A stretch of 64,000 bases of DNA from NCBI RefSeq assembly GCF_002775205.1, contig NC_036459.1:7013466-7077465 (forward strand), written 5' to 3'. Below the pieces are notes generated by a model. That model did no database searches. It worked only from the letters and a program-made list of their open reading frames with translations, and was not told where the DNA came from. The first letter of the stretch is position 1. Each line of letters opens with the position of its first letter. This DNA is from Xiphophorus maculatus (taxonomy: Eukaryota > Chordata > Actinopteri > Cyprinodontiformes > Poeciliidae). Shown one piece after another: positions 54,541-64,000 of this stretch. The position numbers and the translations under genes are program-made.

Positions 54541-57500
54541 CTTTTCAAAATAAAATAACTATCAATATTTCTAACACAAAAGTACTGGACTAAAACCAGC
54601 AAAACTGGAGAAGGCAGAGGTGAAAAAACACACATTTTTACAATATATAACAATAATTTGTAAGTAAAAATATCTATTATTTACATACTTGATGGTATTC
54701 AGGTTACATCGGCTGCTACAAAAATCCTTCACCTCAGTTTCACGCCACTATGTCAGATGGATTACAAATAATAAATTTTCTTCAGTTTCTATCATGATTA
54801 CAGCTCCTCTTCCACCATATATTTTCCAAACATTTATATTTTTGTATTGTCTGGTAAAATTGCTTACATTTGTTCTTTGTTTCAACTCCTCACTCGTGCC
54901 ATATCCATAAATGTATGTACACAAACACATATTTTTATTTGAATTGACCTCTTAAACTGTTTTCCCTTACTCTGTCACTAAATATTTGTTGAACGTTCCA
55001 TGGAAGTGAGCAGTTTCTTGCTTCAAACATGATAAGAACTGCTTTATATTTAACCAAATTTTATATTTTTGAGGATGGAGCTTGAGCTGAAAGTCACAAC
55101 TGGATCTTTTGTGACCTGTTATTGCCGAGTAATTAGAGTAATTTTGGTAGGCCAACCATTACAGAACCCTGTTTTTAAATGCTGATGTCATTTAGTAATG
55201 GACAAAAATGGATTTAAAATAATTTGACCTTAAGTGAAGGTATAATTACCCCCTCCACCCAGTTAAATCTCACTTTGCAGGCCAAACCCATGACTGATTA
55301 CAGCCTCATCTGCTGAATCAATACCCCAGTTAAGCATGAAAGAGGCTGGAGTATCTCAAAAAGCGACACATCATAACAAACCATTGAAAATTAGCACTTA
55401 AGAGCTTAGAGATATTCAGTATAGATGTTGTGTTTGACTTTGCCAAATGAGAGAACTACAAGTAAAAAGTCAGAATTTTGATATTTGATTATTATATTAT
55501 ATTACATTTGATATAAGTCAAAAATAATGTTTTTTAGCTATCCTAGGTCTTATCTGTAAGTTTGCAACATCAACAAGTTTCTTTGGGATAGTTGTAAAGG
55601 GCTTTTATTTTGAAGGCGGACAGAACTGACGGAAGTTGACGTCAGTGCAGCTTTGTAGAACGCCTTACTGACGTTACATCCTCAAAAACATTTGGGGGAT
55701 TACTACTTTCCAGATATTGTGGAGGTTTTATGAGTTTTTAATTGCCTTTTCAGAGGTAGGCAGTAAAATAAAGACCAACTACATTTCACTTTGTATTTTA
55801 AAAACATATTCTGATTACACCTAATGCTGTTATTAAATCTGGTTCCAAATCTATTTATTGGCTTGCTGTCTTCACTGGTAGACTACAGTTGTTGCAGTGT
55901 GGGTCTGTGGGGAGAATTTGTTTTAATTAAAAGCAAATTTACTTGTTATGCTCCCTCAATCAAGATAAATGGATTAAAGTTTCTTAAATATTCTAAACAA
56001 AAAAAAATCTTCAGAGTCTTAGGGGGCACAGAAGAGTCCAAGTTCATGTAGTGGGTGAACAATATTGCAAATTAGGCATTTTGTAGCAACACACTTGTGT
56101 GTAGACCAGCTCACTTCCACATACTCAGATGTGCATGTCAAAATAACCCGCATATAGTTTACACTTGCCCTCCACTTTAGAAACAAAACACCCAAAACGC
56201 ATCTTTAGAGAAAGGAAACTTAAATGATTACATTTCCGTTTTTTACAGACCTGTGCAAATCGAAACTCTTCTGCAAGAAGAAACGGACTAAAAATGAAAT
56301 CTGACCACAGCTTTATTTAGCAAAGAGAACAGTGCATACTTTCATAACATAATAAATCACATTTTAACCGTTTCTTATCAGAGCTTCAACAGAAGAATGT
56401 GAATGTACTCAAACCTGAGTTTAAATCAGTTAAAATGAAATGTTTCTTGGGATAGAGAAAAAAATAATGAATAAGACACATCCAGAATTAGCTCACAGCT
56501 GCAAACAGGTAGTGACAAAAGCTGAATTGTTTCTGATCATGTAATGAAAACCAGCAGTGGGAACCAAGTAGGGCTTTACCCAGTTCCTTTAACAATGGGA
56601 ATTTCCGAAATCTCTCACTGAATTTAACTTCACAGGTGGATGTGCAGCTGATACCTTGTGCTTTGGGGATTTTTGGTTAGAAATTAGCACATTTATGCTT
56701 AATATATATGGTAGCATCTCCATGAGGAATGAAGAAACATTTGTCGTTGTGGGGAATAAGGCGAAATCATGCTTTTATTGACAAAAGAAACATTATAATG
56801 AAGTATGACTCCATGAGAAAACAAAGATGATTAAAAAAAAAAGTTTGTTTTAAATAGTCTCAGTTACATTCATTAATGGCTTTAGGAGTCTTTAGAACAG
56901 TTTAACAACGTAAAAATGCAGGATTTAATAAGAAAAAATAAGCATGAGCACAGAATAAGAATCCTGTTACATAATTTTTTTGTGTTTGTAAATAAAAACC
57001 ACATTGTGATCAGCATACCATTAAACATTTACCTTAAAAAACAACTAATGTGTTTCTTTTTCAAGGCAGGGTTAAAGATGTATCAGAATGACCTACTTCA
57101 GTCAAAATTAAATAGCAAAATTTCTTTTCTTGTTGATTTCACAAAATTATAACAACTTAGATTTAAAATTGTATCTGTACTGTCATTATTTTTGGGTTGT
57201 TTAAATGGGGAGAAAAGGCTTCACCTTTGCCCATTTCAATTTAATTCAAAAACACATAATAAATCAAAGGGAAATTAAATATTTGTCCATTAGAAGGTGA
57301 TTTCACACAGTGATTAGTCACAAGACAATGTTAAACAACTGTCTATCTGTTGCTTCCAATATCCTCTGAGTTTTTTAAAAAAATTGATTTTTGTTACTCA
57401 TCGGGGCTTAAATGATTGGAAAGTCTTTAAGAACGTTTCAAGTACATTCTAACTACATATAGACTTTTCTATAAGATCTCTGATGTAATGCATATTGAAT

Positions 57501-58023
57501 TTGTCAAAATGCAAAATGGAAGTTATTAACATTCTAACACATAAGTCTAAATTAAAAAAATAAATAAAGTGCGGTATTCTGCACTGAATACAGTCCTTGT
57601 AAAGCATGAGCATTTAAAAAACATTTGGGATCTATAAACATTTAGCAACTCTAATTCTGCATATAAACTTCTTAACTTTAAAACCATTTGCATTCATAAT
57701 ACCTCTATTTTTTTCAAGCGTAGCTTCTCACCTTCACACACTTTGTCCTCGATGTTAGCACCCTTTTTGGCAGATCAGAGTTAGGTGCAAGTAATCGACA
57801 ATCATGCATAGTTCAGGTCGTAGACCATTGGGGTCATGAGGATATTCCCTACAAATACCCAAAGTCTCCATCTGTTAAACTTTACCGATCGCTCTACATT
57901 TGAACAACAGTGTGCCACAGTTGGAGAAATGAAGGCTGGCCGTTGACAAAACTCTGGGTGGTCTTCATTTCTTGCTCTAACAGTAAGACAGAGGAAGTCA
58001 TATTCGGAGTCAGTAACATCGCC
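54541..58023. other. Gap between pacsin2 and ttll1
   Basis: AT-rich DNA between the pacsin2 promoter and the ttll1 stop codon. The ttll1 3' UTR occupies the right part; minus-strand AATAAA hexamers near 56773 and 56312 are possible ends. No other gene recognised. Confidence 0.45.
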
Positions 58024-63681
<5,658 letters not shown>

Positions 63682-64000
63682 CTAAAAGAAATATTACGAC
63701 CTTAAAAATAACCAAAAAAAGTATTTTTTGATGCGTTTTAGTCATGGGAAAACTGTTGTGTCATTCCTACATCCCTGTGTTTGATGAGAGAAAGTAGTAG
63801 CCAGTTGCTGTCATTAAAAGCAGGTGTTTCAGCGGTTAGCTAATCTGCAGGATGCAGGTTTGCATTAACATAATGGAATTGTTGCAAATCAGAGATATTT
63901 TCTGGTCATGAACAAAAATTTTAATTTATTGGAAGGACCTCCAGTGAAGAATTGAGCTGATTTGACCATTTCTGATAGAGTGAAAATGAGTAACACTAAT

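Overview
The window is vertebrate genomic DNA, almost certainly from a teleost fish. Genes are split into short exons with GT-AG introns, the non-coding DNA is AT-rich, promoters are short and CG-rich, and there are many small DNA transposons of the hAT and foldback type typical of fish. All calls rest on reading the sequence and on remembered human protein families; no search was run.

Layout. 1-9054: the first coding exon (9011-9054, minus) and part of intron 1 of a BLTP3-family bridge-like lipid transfer gene, probably bltp3b/uhrf1bp1l. 11194-14502 (plus): ckap4, two coding exons. 15612-21428 (minus): ikbip, with two alternative 3' ends. 24043-31551 (minus): arfgap3, 16 coding exons, 533 aa. 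34020-45909 (minus, with a non-coding first exon at about 54.4 kb): pacsin2. 58024-63624 (minus): the last four coding exons of ttll1, which continues beyond the window. Two intron-containing tRNA-Tyr genes lie in the last ttll1 intron.

The gene order joins two blocks that are separate in human. bltp3b, ckap4 and ikbip correspond to 12q23; arfgap3, pacsin2 and ttll1 correspond to 22q13.2, in the same order. The junction lies between the ikbip 5' end and the arfgap3 3' end.

The products share membrane and cytoskeleton themes: ER sheet shape and microtubule anchoring (CKAP4), an ER coiled-coil protein (IKBIP), COPI coat recycling (ARFGAP3), membrane curvature (PACSIN2), endosomal lipid transfer (BLTP3B) and tubulin polyglutamylation (TTLL1). 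I see no operon-like or novel coding system. The most notable local features are a transposon end that supplies the stop codon of one ikbip isoform, a GC-AG intron in pacsin2, a foldback element nested inside another element, a transposon remnant against the ckap4 splice acceptor, and a convergent tRNA-Tyr pair.
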